The notes under the pieces are model-generated. The model was not told the origin of the DNA. It saw only the letters and a list, made by a program, of their open reading frames with translations, and did no database searches. This document shows positions 16,778 to 25,161 of a stretch of 64,000 nucleotides of DNA, in pieces. The stretch comes from Leucobacter celer subsp. astrifaciens (GTDB lineage: Bacteria; Actinomycetota; Actinomycetes; Actinomycetales; Microbacteriaceae). The position numbers were made by a program, and so were the translations under genes. Where the stretch lies: assembly GCF_001273835.1 (NCBI RefSeq), contig NZ_JHEI01000132.1:1-64000 (forward strand). Reading direction: 5' to 3'. Every line of letters starts with the position of its first letter. Within the stretch, counting starts at the first letter, position 1.

Positions 16778-18130
16778 CTACTTGTCCGGGTTGTCGATCG
16801 TGGTGGTGTCGAGTCGAGGCGTGAACGAACCGGTCACCGGGGCGGCGTCCGAGTGCTGCGGCGCGAAGCGCACGCCGATCCACGCCACGAGGGACAGCAG
16901 GCCGAAGAACCCGACGACCGACCAGAAGTTGCCGCCCGTGACGAGCAGGAGCGACGCGGCGATCGCGGGTGACAGGCCGCCCCAGACGGCCGCGCCGATG
17001 CCGTAGGAGAGCGACATCGAGGTGTAGCGCGACTGCGGGCGGAACATCTGCGCCATGAGCGTCGACAGCGGTGCCCAGGCCCCGCTCAGCGTCACGCGGA
17101 TCAGGATCACGAACAGCCAGATCATCGCCACGTTCTTCGCCTGGATCGAGAGCACCAGCGGGATGATCGCGAGGAAGGACGGGATGATGCCGAGGTACAT
17201 GACCTTCTTCGGGCCGATCTTGTCGCCGAGGGCCGCGATCGGCAGCGTCACGATCATCTCGACGAGCGAGGCGATCGTCATGGCGCCCAGGATGATGGTG
17301 GGATCGAGACCGATCTCGGGGCTGTCCGCGTAGTTCGTGACGAACGTCGTCGCGATGACGTAGCCGCCGGAGGACATCGCGATGATGCAGAAGCCCAGCA
17401 GGATCGGCAGCCAGTTGTTCCTGAGCGCGAACAGCAGCGGAGAGGACTGCTCGTGGCCCTCCACCTTCTGCTCGAAGACCGGGGTCTCCTCGACGCGGTA
17501 GCGCACCCAGAATCCGACGCCGATCAGCACGATGCTGAAGAGGAACGGCACGCGCCAGCCCCAGCTCAGCAGCGCCTCTTCGCCCATCGCGGAGAGTGCC
17601 CAGAACGCGCCGGTGGCCATCATAGCGCCGAGCGGGTTGCCGACCTGGGTGAAGCCGCCGTAGAAGGTCTTCCACTTCTGCGGCGCGCTCTCGACGGCCA
17701 TGAGGCTCGCCCCGCCCCACTCGCCGCCGACGGCGAGGCCCTGCGCCATGCGGCACAGGATCAGCAGGATCGGGCCCCAGATGCCGATGGTCGCGTAGCC
17801 CGGCAGCACGCCGACGAGGGTCGTCGCGACGCCCATCAGCACCAGTGTGATGGTGAGCGCGGGCTTGCGGCCGAGCTTGTCGCCGACGTGCCCGAAGATG
17901 ATGCCGCCGATCGGCCGCATGAAGAAGGCCACGGCGTAGGTGCCGAAGGAGGCGAGCGTGGCCAGTGCGGGCTCGGCCTCGGGGAAGAAGACGTGCGGGA
18001 AGATGATCGCCGCGGCGGTGGCGTAGACGTAGAAGTCGTACCACTCGATCGAGGTGCCGACGAGGGCGGCCATGCCGCCCTTCAGCGCCCTTCTGTGCGT
18101 GTTCGGCGCTGCGGCCGTTGATGAGGACAT
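16778..18130 (-). CDS. MFS transporter, metabolite:H+ symporter (MHS) family
   Basis: 450 aa with 12 predicted TM helices. Starts with the MHS pattern GTSIEWYDFYVYATAAAII and has the MFS loop signature GHVGDKLGRKPAL after helix 2, plus ALGDKIGPKKVMYLG in the equivalent loop of the second half. This subfamily (ShiA, KgtP and ProP relatives) carries organic acids, dicarboxylates or betaines with protons. Start ATG at 18130 has AAGGAG five bases upstream. It lies between the amidohydrolase and ThDP enzyme genes, so it likely imports the substrate of this catabolic cluster. Confidence 0.92.
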   Translation of the reverse strand: MSSSTAAAPNTHRRALKGGMAALVGTSIEWYDFYVYATAAAIIFPHVFFPEAEPALATLASFGTYAVAFFMRPIGGIIFGHVGDKLGRKPALTITLVLMGVATTLVGVLPGYATIGIWGPILLILCRMAQGLAVGGEWGGASLMAVESAPQKWKTFYGGFTQVGNPLGAMMATGAFWALSAMGEEALLSWGWRVPFLFSIVLIGVGFWVRYRVEETPVFEQKVEGHEQSSPLLFALRNNWLPILLGFCIIAMSSGGYVIATTFVTNYADSPEIGLDPTIILGAMTIASLVEMIVTLPIAALGDKIGPKKVMYLGIIPSFLAIIPLVLSIQAKNVAMIWLFVILIRVTLSGAWAPLSTLMAQMFRPQSRYTSMSLSYGIGAAVWGGLSPAIAASLLLVTGGNFWSVVGFFGLLSLVAWIGVRFAPQHSDAAPVTGSFTPRLDTTTIDNPDK

Positions 18131-18266
18131 GTGAGCTCCTTTGCTGGGTGCCTGTTGGGTTCGTTGGGTCTTGCGGGGGTTCTGCTCGACGGGCTCGGGG
18201 AGCGGTGGTCCGACGCGCGAACGGGCGGGTCGGTTCCCCGGGCCCCGTCGAGGGGCGGGTGCGGGG

Positions 18267-19937
18267 TCAGCGCGCGTAGACGCGCTCGCCCCCCACCCAG
18301 GTCGACGTGACGCGGATCGCGGAGATGCTCGCCGTCTCGGTCTCGTACGGGTCCCGATCGAGCACCGCGAAGTCGGCGCGCTTGCCGGTCTCGATGCTGC
18401 CGAGCTCGTCCTCGCGCCCGAGCGCGCGGGCCGCCGAGATGGTGTGAGCGCGCAGGGCGGTGTCGAGCGATACCGCGAGGTCATCGGACCCGAGCTGCGT
18501 ACCGCGCCGGGTGATGCGCGAGACGGCGGCTTGCACGGCCTCCATCGGACGCGGGTCGGCGACGGGCGCGTCGGAGGAGATCGTCACCGGGACGCCGGCG
18601 CGCTCGAACTCGCCCAGCGGGTTGAAGCGCTCGCCCGGGGTGCCGACGGCCTGCTCCACGCCCTCGCCCCAGTTGTAGTGGTGCTGGGGCTGGTTGACCG
18701 GGTAGATCCCGGCCTTCGCCATGCGAGCGATCTGCTCGGGGGTGGGCAGGCCGCAGTGCTCGATGCGGTGCCGGGCGTCGGCGTCGGGACGATCGGCGAG
18801 CGCGGCCTCGATCGCGCCGATCACCATCTCCAGCGCGGTGGGCGACTGCGAGTGCGTGGCGGTCTGCAGGCCGACGCGGTGGGCCTTGCGGATGAGCTCG
18901 GCGTAGTCGCCCGGCTCGTGGTAGAGCTGGCCGGTGCGGCACGGGTCGCCGACGTAGCCGTCGGGGAAGTAGGCGGTCCATCCGCCGAGGGTGCCGTCGG
19001 AGTAGAACTTGATGCCCGCGAAGCTCAGGTGCTCGTTGCCGAACTGGCCGTGCAGGCCCATCTCGATGGCCTCGTCGAGCAGGTGCGAGAGCAGGTACAT
19101 GCTCACGCGCACCTTCAGGTCGCCCGATTCCGCCAGGCGGAGGTACATGTCGAACTCGCGACGGCTCACCTGAGCATCGCCGATCGTGGTCACCCCGCCC
19201 GCGAGGAAGTTCTCCTGCGCCGCGGCGAGCTGCTTCTTGTGCTCCTCCGGCTCGTCGGCGAGGTGGAAGTTGGGGCCGTGGTGGCCGATCTTCACGCCCT
19301 CGAGCCCCGTGAGCACATTGCAGGCCGCGTCCGAGAGCTCGCCGGTCAGTTCGCCGTGCTCGTCGCGGAAGAACTCGCCGCCCTGGGGGTTCGGGGTGTC
19401 CCTCGTGACCCCGTGCAGCTCGAAGGTGTGGGAGTTGACCACACCGCCGTGGCCGGAGGCGTTCATGAGGTAGACCTCGCGATCGGTCGCGACCTGGTCG
19501 AGCTCGAATCGGGTGGGGTGCCGGCGCTCTGCGAGGTTGCGCTGCTCGTAGCCGTAGCCGCGGACGGGGCGCCCCGCGGGGAGGGTCTTCGCGGCCTCGC
19601 GCAGCAGTTCCACGATCTCGGGGATCGAGCCGGCCTTGTCGGGCCCGCAGTCGACCCAGCTCATCATCTGTCCGAGCATGAGCGGGTGCGCGTGGGCGTC
19701 GATGAAACCGGGCACCACGGTGGTGTCGCCGAGGTCGACGAGTTCGGGGGCGAGCGCGCTCACCTCGACCGCCGCGGCGCGGCACGCGTCGATCGTTCCC
19801 ACGTGCCGGATCCGGTCCCCGATCACGAGGAATGCCTCGGGGGCGCTCCCCGAGTTGTCGAGGGTGTGGATCCGCGCGGCGGTGACGATCTTCGGCGCGG
19901 TGAGGGCGGGGGCCTGGGTGAACGCGAGCTTGCGCAC
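18267..19937 (-). CDS. YtcJ-type amidohydrolase
   Basis: 556 aa metal-dependent hydrolase. The metal-binding HxH is in VVPGFIDAHAHPLMLGQMM, later ligands in HRIEHCGLP and VTISSDAPV, and the C-terminal strand ADFAVLDRDPYET completes the composite domain. YtcJ/Amidohydro_3 members cleave C-N bonds such as formamides, N-acyl amino acids or cyclic amides. The start is GTG at 19937 with AAGGAG six bases upstream; the open frame beyond it is shadow sequence. It is first in the catabolic operon and divergent from the Lrp-type regulator, so its operon is the likely target of that regulator. Confidence 0.88.
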   Translation of the reverse strand: MRKLAFTQAPALTAPKIVTAARIHTLDNSGSAPEAFLVIGDRIRHVGTIDACRAAAVEVSALAPELVDLGDTTVVPGFIDAHAHPLMLGQMMSWVDCGPDKAGSIPEIVELLREAAKTLPAGRPVRGYGYEQRNLAERRHPTRFELDQVATDREVYLMNASGHGGVVNSHTFELHGVTRDTPNPQGGEFFRDEHGELTGELSDAACNVLTGLEGVKIGHHGPNFHLADEPEEHKKQLAAAQENFLAGGVTTIGDAQVSRREFDMYLRLAESGDLKVRVSMYLLSHLLDEAIEMGLHGQFGNEHLSFAGIKFYSDGTLGGWTAYFPDGYVGDPCRTGQLYHEPGDYAELIRKAHRVGLQTATHSQSPTALEMVIGAIEAALADRPDADARHRIEHCGLPTPEQIARMAKAGIYPVNQPQHHYNWGEGVEQAVGTPGERFNPLGEFERAGVPVTISSDAPVADPRPMEAVQAAVSRITRRGTQLGSDDLAVSLDTALRAHTISAARALGREDELGSIETGKRADFAVLDRDPYETETASISAIRVTSTWVGGERVYAR

Positions 19938-20135
19938 GGTGAACTCCTTCGTCTCGAATCGATACGAGAGTACGCTCCCTTCGCGCTTCGCGAGAAGCAG
20001 AAAAAGTGTGGAATCGGGTGCTGCAGATGTTATGTCGACGCAGCGTGGCATTTCTTCGTGCAAAAGCGTGAGAATCTGAGTAATCGCAGAGTTTTTGTCG
20101 ATATGACGGCCGGTCGATCTGGCATGATTCTGAGC
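19938..20135. promoter_or_regulatory. Divergent control region, amidohydrolase / Lrp-type regulator
   Basis: This 198-nt space is clearly richer in A+T than its surroundings, especially 19990-20110. It must contain the promoters of both genes. The short dyad GCTTC-GCGA-GAAGC is visible near 19986. No single strong operator can be named. The AT-rich bent character fits Lrp-family binding, which usually covers several weak sites. Confidence 0.5.
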
Positions 20136-21059
20136 ATGGACGAATTCGATGAGGACCTCATCCGCGCTCTGCAGCTCGACGGCCGGGCGCAGTTCTCGGC
20201 GCTCGCCGCCGATCTCGGGGTGCACCGCACGCTCGTCGCCCAACGTGTTCATGACCTGCTCGCGTCCGGCGAGATCAGGATCCTCGCCGCGGTGCATCCC
20301 CGAGCGGTGGGGCTTCCGATCCAGGCGAATCTGCAGCTGCGCATCAGCGGTCCGACGTCACCGGTGTTCGAGCGGCTGAGCGAGTTCACCAACGTGGTCT
20401 TCCTGTCGGAGATCAGCGGCCAGTCCCAGGCCGTGGTCGAGGTGTGGGCGGCTGATCGAGAGGACGTCGGCCGCTCCGTGCGGGCGATCCAGGCGATCGA
20501 GGGGGTGGTCGATATGCAGTTCTCGCTCTACGATCGGGTGCTGCGCCGACTGCGGCTCGGCGAGGATCCGGAGCTCAGCGATCTGCTCTTCGACGACTTC
20601 GACATCGCGCTCATGGCCGAGCTGCAGCTCGACGGTCGCCTCACCTTCGGCGAACTCGCGCGGCGCACCGGTCGGTCCGCATCCGCCTGCCGCGCGCGTG
20701 TCATGAGACTGCTCGACTCGGGTGTGATGCGCATCGGAGCGGTGCGCAGCCGCCGCAGCACGACGAGCTCCGTGCTCTCGGGTGTCGGGATCATCCTCAG
20801 GGGAGACGCGGAGGGCGCTGCCGCGGCCGAGGAGCTGCTGCTCGGCATCCCCACCATCGAGTTCGCGGCGCGCACGCTCGGGCGCTACGGGCTGATCGCG
20901 ACGATCGCGGCGCGCTCGCTGGCCGACTACACGGAGATCGTCAGGATGATCCGCGCGCACCCGGGCGTGCACCTCGTCGAGACCTGGATGCACGCCTTCG
21001 TCTGGCTGGAGCGCTACGAGTGGAGCCTCGACCGCCTGGAGCGCAGCCGGAACGCGTGA
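20136..21059 (+). CDS. Double-unit Lrp/AsnC family transcriptional regulator
   Basis: 307 aa, twice the usual Lrp length of about 150. Two winged-HTH plus ligand-domain units lie in tandem: unit 1 begins DEDLIRALQLDGRAQFSALA, unit 2 begins DIALMAELQLDGRLTFGELA (~residue 155) and contains GRSASACRARVMRLL. Tandem AsnC proteins are known in actinobacteria near catabolic genes. It is divergent from the amidohydrolase operon and probably senses a pathway amino acid or related compound. In-frame ATG codons at 20103 and 20124 are alternatives; none has a good ribosome site. Longer upstream reading in this frame runs antisense to the amidohydrolase gene and is not real. Confidence 0.88.
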   Translation: MDEFDEDLIRALQLDGRAQFSALAADLGVHRTLVAQRVHDLLASGEIRILAAVHPRAVGLPIQANLQLRISGPTSPVFERLSEFTNVVFLSEISGQSQAVVEVWAADREDVGRSVRAIQAIEGVVDMQFSLYDRVLRRLRLGEDPELSDLLFDDFDIALMAELQLDGRLTFGELARRTGRSASACRARVMRLLDSGVMRIGAVRSRRSTTSSVLSGVGIILRGDAEGAAAAEELLLGIPTIEFAARTLGRYGLIATIAARSLADYTEIVRMIRAHPGVHLVETWMHAFVWLERYEWSLDRLERSRNA

Positions 21060-21104
21060 TCGCGGGGCTTCGCGTTGTCAGGGGTGCAGAGTAGCGTCGC
21101 AGGC

Positions 21105-21683
21105 ATGGGACGCATCATCTTCGACACCGCCACCACCATCAACGGCTTCCTGGCCGACGAGCACCACTCCCTCGACTGGCTGTTCGCGGTCGAGAACGGC
21201 GACGCCCCCGCAGACGGACTGTACCCGGCCGACGCCGCGGTGCTGGTCGAGGGCTCCTCGACCTACGAGTGGGTGCTGCGCTACGAGAAGCTCCTCGAGC
21301 GGCCCGAGCGATGGCGCGAGCTGTACGGCGAGAAGCCCACGTTCGTCTTCACCTCGCGTCGCCTGCCGGTGCCCGAGGGCGCCGATGTGCGATTCGTCTC
21401 GGGCGACGTCGCGCAGGCGCTGCCCGGCATTCGCGCGGCGGCCGACGGCGGCGATATCTGGGTGGTCGGCGGCGGTGACCTCGCCGGGCAGTTCTACGAT
21501 GCGGGTGCGCTCGACCGGATCGAGCTCTCCGTCGCGCCGGCGGCGCTGACCGCCGGTGCCCCGCTGTTCCCGCGCCGGGTCGGGCCGGAGCGGCTGCGAC
21601 TGGTCTCCGCCGGAGCGGTCGGTCAGTTCGCGCGTCTCGTCTACGACGTGCTTCCGGAGGGAGGCGTGCCCCGCGGGCAGTGA
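21105..21683 (+). CDS. RibD C-terminal/dihydrofolate reductase-like protein
   Basis: 192 aa of the DHFR/RibD-C fold. It starts MGRIIFDTATTINGFLADE and has the NADPH-binding GGDIWVVGGGDLAGQFYDAG block (~residues 120-139). Such stand-alone proteins are NADPH-dependent reductases of unknown substrate (YyaP/YwjB-like). The ATG at 21105 lies 7 nt after TAGCGT, so the transcript is probably leaderless. It converges with the FAD dehydrogenase gene across a strong palindrome. Confidence 0.85.
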   Translation: MGRIIFDTATTINGFLADEHHSLDWLFAVENGDAPADGLYPADAAVLVEGSSTYEWVLRYEKLLERPERWRELYGEKPTFVFTSRRLPVPEGADVRFVSGDVAQALPGIRAAADGGDIWVVGGGDLAGQFYDAGALDRIELSVAPAALTAGAPLFPRRVGPERLRLVSAGAVGQFARLVYDVLPEGGVPRGQ

Positions 21684-21689
21684 ACGCCC

Positions 21690-21744
21690 GAGATCCCGAT
21701 TCCTGTCAGGGCCGGGCCCGGCCCGCGACGGACATCGGGATCTC
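21690..21744. terminator. Bidirectional hairpin between convergent genes
   Basis: GAGATCCCGAT (21690-21700) is inverted as ATCGGGATCTC (21734-21744). Inside lies GGGCCGGGCCCGGCCC (21709-21724), a perfect 16-nt palindrome. It sits between convergent genes without T tracts and could act as a transcription barrier in both directions. Confidence 0.5.
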
Positions 21745-21780
21745 ACGCCCGGCGGACGGAGCTGGGAGCGCACGTGCGGG

Positions 21781-23463
21781 CTATCCGCCGATGTCCTCGG
21801 CGACGGCGCGGCCCGCGGCCCGGCCCGAGAACAGGCAGCCGCCCAGGAAGGTTCCCTCGAGCGCGTTGTAGCCGTGCACCCCGCCACCGCCGAAGCCCGC
21901 GGCCTCACCCGCGGCGTACAGGCCCGGGATCGGCTCGCCGCCCGCGTCGAGCGCCCGCGAGCCGAGATCCGTCTGGATGCCGCCGAGGGTCTTGCGGGTG
22001 AGCAGGTGCAGCTGCACCGCGATGAGCGGTCCCGCGGCGGGGTCGAGCAGCCGGTGCGGCGCGGTGGTGCGGGTGAGTCGGTCGCCGAGATAGCGCCGCG
22101 AGTTGCGGATGCTCATCACCTGGGCGTCCTTCGAGAACGGATTGCGGATCTCGGCGTCGCGATCCCGGATCACCCGTTCGACGGCGTCCGCGGTCAGCAG
22201 CGGTTCGGGGGTCAGCGCGTTCATCTTCGCCACGAGCTCCCGCACCCCGTCGGCGACGACGAAGTCGGCGCCGCGATCGACGAAGGCCTGCACGGGCCCC
22301 GGCGCCCCGCGCCCCAGCCGGGTCCTGAGCAGCAGCTTGCGGTCGCGGCCGGTGACGTCGGGGTTCTGCTCGGAACCGGAGAGCGCGAACTCCTTCGCGG
22401 CGATGCGGCTCGTCACGATGAACCACGAGTGGTCGTGCTCCGCGAGCCCCTCGCCCGTGCGCAGCATCCGCAGCGTCGAGAGCGTGTCGTGCCCGGGCAG
22501 GCCGGGCGGCGGCAGCCGGCGGCCGAGCGCGTCGAGCCACAGCGGTGAGGGGCCCGGCAGGATCCGGATCGCGTGCCCCGGCCACACCGGGTTCCAGTTG
22601 CGCACGCCCTCCGTGTAGTGCCACATGCGATCGCGGTTGACGAGCCGCGCGCCCGCGGCCTCCGCGATCCCGAGCATGCGACCGTCGACGTAGGCGGGCA
22701 CCCCGGTCACCATCCGCCGCGGCGGCGTGCCGAGGCGTTCGGGCCAGAACCGGCGCACCAGATCATGGTCGCCGCCGATGCCGCCGCTCGCCACGATCAC
22801 CGCTCCCGCGCGCAGCTCGAAGTCGCCGACGGTCTCCCGTGAGGAGACGGCGCCCCGCGCGTTCGTGTCATCTCCGAGGATGCTGCCGCGCACCCCCACG
22901 ACACGCCCGTCCTCCACCACGATCCCGTCGCAGCGGTGCCGGTGCAGGATCCGCGTGCGTCCGTCGGCGGCGGCGTCCTGCGCGGCGGCGATGAAGGGGT
23001 CGACGACTCCGGTGCCCGTGCCCCACGGCACGTGGAATCTCGGCACCGAGTTGCCGTGCCCGCCGGCGGTCAGGTCGCCGCGCTCGGCCCAGCCGACCAC
23101 CGGGGTGAGCTCGATGCCGGCCTCGCGGATCCAGGCCCGCTTCTCCCCGGCCGCGAACTCGACGTAGGCCCGGCCCCAGCGCTCCGCCCAGCCGTCGTCG
23201 GGGTGCTCGCCGTCGAGACGATCCCACCGCGCGCTGCCGCGCCAGTCCTGCCACGCGAGTTCGAAGGAGTCGCGCACGCGCAGACGGCGCTGCTCGGGCG
23301 AGTCGACGAGGAAGAGCCCGCCGAACGACCACCAGGCCTGACCGCCCAGATCCTGCGGCCCCTCCTGGTCGATGATCACGGTGCGCAGCCCTGCGCGGTG
23401 GGTTTCGCGTGCGGCGACGAGCCCCGAGAGCCCGGCACCCACGATGATGACGTCGGCGTCCAT
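21781..23463 (-). CDS. FAD-binding dehydrogenase (fumarate reductase / ketosteroid dehydrogenase superfamily)
   Basis: 560 aa flavoprotein. N-terminal dinucleotide-binding motif DADVIIVGAGLSGLVAARET, then GGQAWWSFGGLFLVDSPEQR; the C-terminal FAD block is LYAAGEAAGFGGGGVHGYNA. This matches the large FAD-binding dehydrogenase group annotated near 3-ketosteroid delta-1-dehydrogenases; the true substrate is unknown. Two starts are possible. ATG 23463 is favoured because CACAAT lies 7 nt upstream, the leaderless pattern of this genome; ATG 23472 adds three residues. The gene does not clearly share an operon with the acyltransferase, which ends 244 nt upstream. Confidence 0.85.
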   Translation of the reverse strand: MDADVIIVGAGLSGLVAARETHRAGLRTVIIDQEGPQDLGGQAWWSFGGLFLVDSPEQRRLRVRDSFELAWQDWRGSARWDRLDGEHPDDGWAERWGRAYVEFAAGEKRAWIREAGIELTPVVGWAERGDLTAGGHGNSVPRFHVPWGTGTGVVDPFIAAAQDAAADGRTRILHRHRCDGIVVEDGRVVGVRGSILGDDTNARGAVSSRETVGDFELRAGAVIVASGGIGGDHDLVRRFWPERLGTPPRRMVTGVPAYVDGRMLGIAEAAGARLVNRDRMWHYTEGVRNWNPVWPGHAIRILPGPSPLWLDALGRRLPPPGLPGHDTLSTLRMLRTGEGLAEHDHSWFIVTSRIAAKEFALSGSEQNPDVTGRDRKLLLRTRLGRGAPGPVQAFVDRGADFVVADGVRELVAKMNALTPEPLLTADAVERVIRDRDAEIRNPFSKDAQVMSIRNSRRYLGDRLTRTTAPHRLLDPAAGPLIAVQLHLLTRKTLGGIQTDLGSRALDAGGEPIPGLYAAGEAAGFGGGGVHGYNALEGTFLGGCLFSGRAAGRAVAEDIGG

Positions 23464-23707
23464 GCTCCCCATTGTGCACGGTTCCGTGCCGCCGCAGAAG
23501 AAGTCGGCGGCGGTGAGAAGTCGGGCGGCTGGGGTTGCGGTTGCAGCTGGGGTTAGGGGCTGGGGGCTGCAGCTGTGGTTGCGGCTGCGGATCATATGGG
23601 ATCTGCCGAAGATATGGGGTTCCAGCGACGAGGCGGTTCTATCTTCTGCAGATTGCAGATCTTCTGCCGGCTCAGACGCCGGTTCGGGCACCGGCTCAGG
23701 CGGCGGC
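23464..23707. promoter_or_regulatory. Promoter region with low-complexity tract and direct repeat
   Basis: This 244-nt space upstream of the FAD dehydrogenase holds a G/T-rich low-complexity tract (about 23515-23585) of repeated GGGGTT, GGCTG and GGTTGCGG units, then an A+T-richer stretch. The latter has an exact direct repeat ATCTTCTGC at 23641-23649 and 23659-23667, period 18, which would place two sites on nearly the same DNA face. It is a candidate activator or repressor site. Confidence 0.35.
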
Positions 23708-24388
23708 TCAGGCGCCGGTGCCCGTGGCGTGCCCGTCGGCGCGCTCCTGGCCCGTGAGCGCGTGGATCGCGGCCATGATGCGCTCCGTGGCCTCGCGCCG
23801 CGCCCGGCCCCCGGGCAGCTCGGCGAGGTCGTCGAGCGGGATCGGGGCTCCGAAGCGCAGCTCGACGCGATCCGGGCGGCCGGTCGCCGGGTTGCGCAGC
23901 CTGCGGTTCGTGCCGATGAGGCCCACCGGTACCACCGCTGCGCCGGTCTCGAAGGCCATCCAGGCCGCGCCGCCCCGTCCGCGGTAGAGGCGGCCGTCGC
24001 GCGACCGGCTGCCCTCGGGGAACACCGCGAACACGTTGCCCGCCGCGAGCACCTCCCGGCCCGCGTCGAGCGCGGCCTGCGCGGCGGACGACACCTCGCG
24101 GTGCACGGGGATCGCGCCGATCTGCCGGAAGAACCAGCCGCCCAGGCGTGAGCGGAAGAGCGACGCCTTCGCGAGGAACTGCACCTTGCGCGGCGAGAAG
24201 GAGGGGATCAGGATCGTGTCGAGTCCGGAGAGATGGTTGCTCACGAGCAGCACGGGCCCGGTGGCCGGCACGTGCTCGCGGCCCGTGATCCGGGGCCTGA
24301 AGCGCAGCCGCAGCAGCGGCCGCAGCACCGCGCGCCCGATCGTGAAGACGGGACCGGGGTGCACAGGGGAGGCCGCTGCGGAACTCAC
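23708..24388 (-). CDS. 1-acyl-sn-glycerol-3-phosphate acyltransferase family (PlsC-like)
   Basis: 226 aa acyltransferase. The catalytic HX4D motif is NHLSGLDT, followed by the glycerophosphate-binding FPEGSRSRDGRLYRGR and the ALDAGREVLAAG segment. It should acylate a lysophospholipid in phospholipid synthesis; several paralogues are usual in actinobacteria. GTG at 24388 is chosen because TAGGCT lies 7 nt upstream (leaderless pattern). The longer open frame to 24520 runs through the palindromic repeat and encodes repeat-derived sequence (SEERSDESK), which is not family-like. Confidence 0.88.
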   Translation of the reverse strand: MSSAAASPVHPGPVFTIGRAVLRPLLRLRFRPRITGREHVPATGPVLLVSNHLSGLDTILIPSFSPRKVQFLAKASLFRSRLGGWFFRQIGAIPVHREVSSAAQAALDAGREVLAAGNVFAVFPEGSRSRDGRLYRGRGGAAWMAFETGAAVVPVGLIGTNRRLRNPATGRPDRVELRFGAPIPLDDLAELPGGRARREATERIMAAIHALTGQERADGHATGTGA

Positions 24389-24428
24389 GGCTTCGAGCCT
24401 ACTCGCCGGAACCGGCCTCCCCGTGGTT

Positions 24429-24580
24429 TCCGCCGGGCGAGCGAGCGGAGCGAGTCGAAGCCGGCTGCCGGGGCTCCCGGATGCTCCGGGTTTCGACTCG
24501 TCGCTGCGCTCCTCGCTCAACCGGCGGGTGGTAGTGCTGCGAGATGGATCCTGCGACTCGCTCCTCGCTCAACCGGCGGA
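24429..24580. repeat. TTGAGCGAGCGGAGCGAGTC palindromic repeat, intact plus half copy
   Basis: A full inverted pair (24429-24460 against ~24490-24526) with CCGCCGG/CCGGCGG ends and a loop of about 30 nt is followed at 24546-24580 by a half copy, GGATCCTGCGACTCGCTCC then TCGCTCAACCGGCGG. The array fills the space between the acyltransferase and the Fur-family gene. The arms differ by small insertions, so the stem is imperfect. Confidence 0.75.
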
Positions 24581-24623
24581 AACGACCGTGCGATGCGGGG
24601 AATCGTCGCTTTTGGTGAACGAC

Positions 24624-24664
24624 TCAAAATAGTATTTTGAATAAATCAAAATAAGGGATATGGT
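24624..24664 (+). promoter_or_regulatory. Fur-type operator over the promoter of the regulator gene
   Basis: Three exact half-sites alternate: TCAAAAT (24624-24630), ATTTTGA (24634-24640) and TCAAAAT (24646-24652). They make two overlapping inverted repeats with 3- and 5-nt centres. A promoter overlaps: TTGAAT (24637-24642) and TATGGT (24659-24664), 16 nt apart, with the ATG 6 nt after the -10 box. A bound regulator would block its own leaderless promoter. The island is strikingly A+T-rich in GC-rich DNA. Confidence 0.85.
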
Positions 24665-24670
24665 TGGAGT

Positions 24671-25096
24671 ATGGAAGCCGGAATCGACACCACGCTGCGC
24701 GCAGCCGGACTGCGGGCGACCGCGGGCCGGGTGGCCGTGCTCGAAGCGCTGGCCTCCATGCCCCACTCGGACGCCGAGCAGGTGTTCCGCGTGGTCGCTC
24801 GCGAGCTGCCGACGACCTCGATCCAGTCGGTGCACAACATCCTCGCGGATCTGACGGCGGCGGGTCTCATCCGCCGGATCGAGCCGGCCGGATCCGCGGC
24901 GCTCTATGAGCGGCGCATCGGAGACAACCACCATCACGTCGTGTGCTCCCGCTGCGGGGCGCTCGCCGACGTCGACTGCGTTGTCGGGCATGCGCCGTGC
25001 CTCGACCCGTCCTCCACGACGGGATTCACCATTCAGACCGCCGAGGTCACCTTCTGGGGGCTCTGCCCCGACTGCCAGAAGGCCCCGGCCGCATAG
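24671..25096 (+). CDS. Fur family regulator (FurA/PerR-like)
   Basis: 141 aa. N-terminal winged helix (LRAAGLRATAGRVAVLEAL, TTSIQSVHNILADLTAAGLI), then the Fur metal domain with DNHHHVVCSRCGALADVDC. C-terminal zinc-site cysteines are CSRC and CPDC. Its position directly upstream of catalase matches the actinobacterial FurA-catalase arrangement, where a peroxide-sensing Fur protein represses itself and the catalase. The operator of three TCAAAAT-type half-sites immediately upstream supports autoregulation. Peroxide rather than iron sensing is inferred from context. Confidence 0.92.
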   Translation: MEAGIDTTLRAAGLRATAGRVAVLEALASMPHSDAEQVFRVVARELPTTSIQSVHNILADLTAAGLIRRIEPAGSAALYERRIGDNHHHVVCSRCGALADVDCVVGHAPCLDPSSTTGFTIQTAEVTFWGLCPDCQKAPAA

Positions 25097-25161
25097 TCGA
25101 CGCCGCTCTCGCCCCGTGCGGGGCGCTGCTTCGCCATGCCTGAAAACACCGAAGGAGACCC

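Noticed and set aside
18141..20135. Very long plus-strand open frame joined to the Lrp-type regulator
   Set aside because: It lies antisense to the amidohydrolase gene, is rich in Arg/Val/Asp repeats typical of GC-rich shadow frames, and has no recognisable domain before the first HTH unit.
23708..24520. Longer acyltransferase start at 24520
   Set aside because: The extra N-terminal 44 residues are translated from the palindromic repeat, and TAGGCT positioned 7 nt before GTG 24388 supports the shorter form.
24429..24580. Possible CRISPR array from repeated arms
   Set aside because: The units are inverted, unevenly spaced and dispersed over the window; there are no regular spacers or cas genes.
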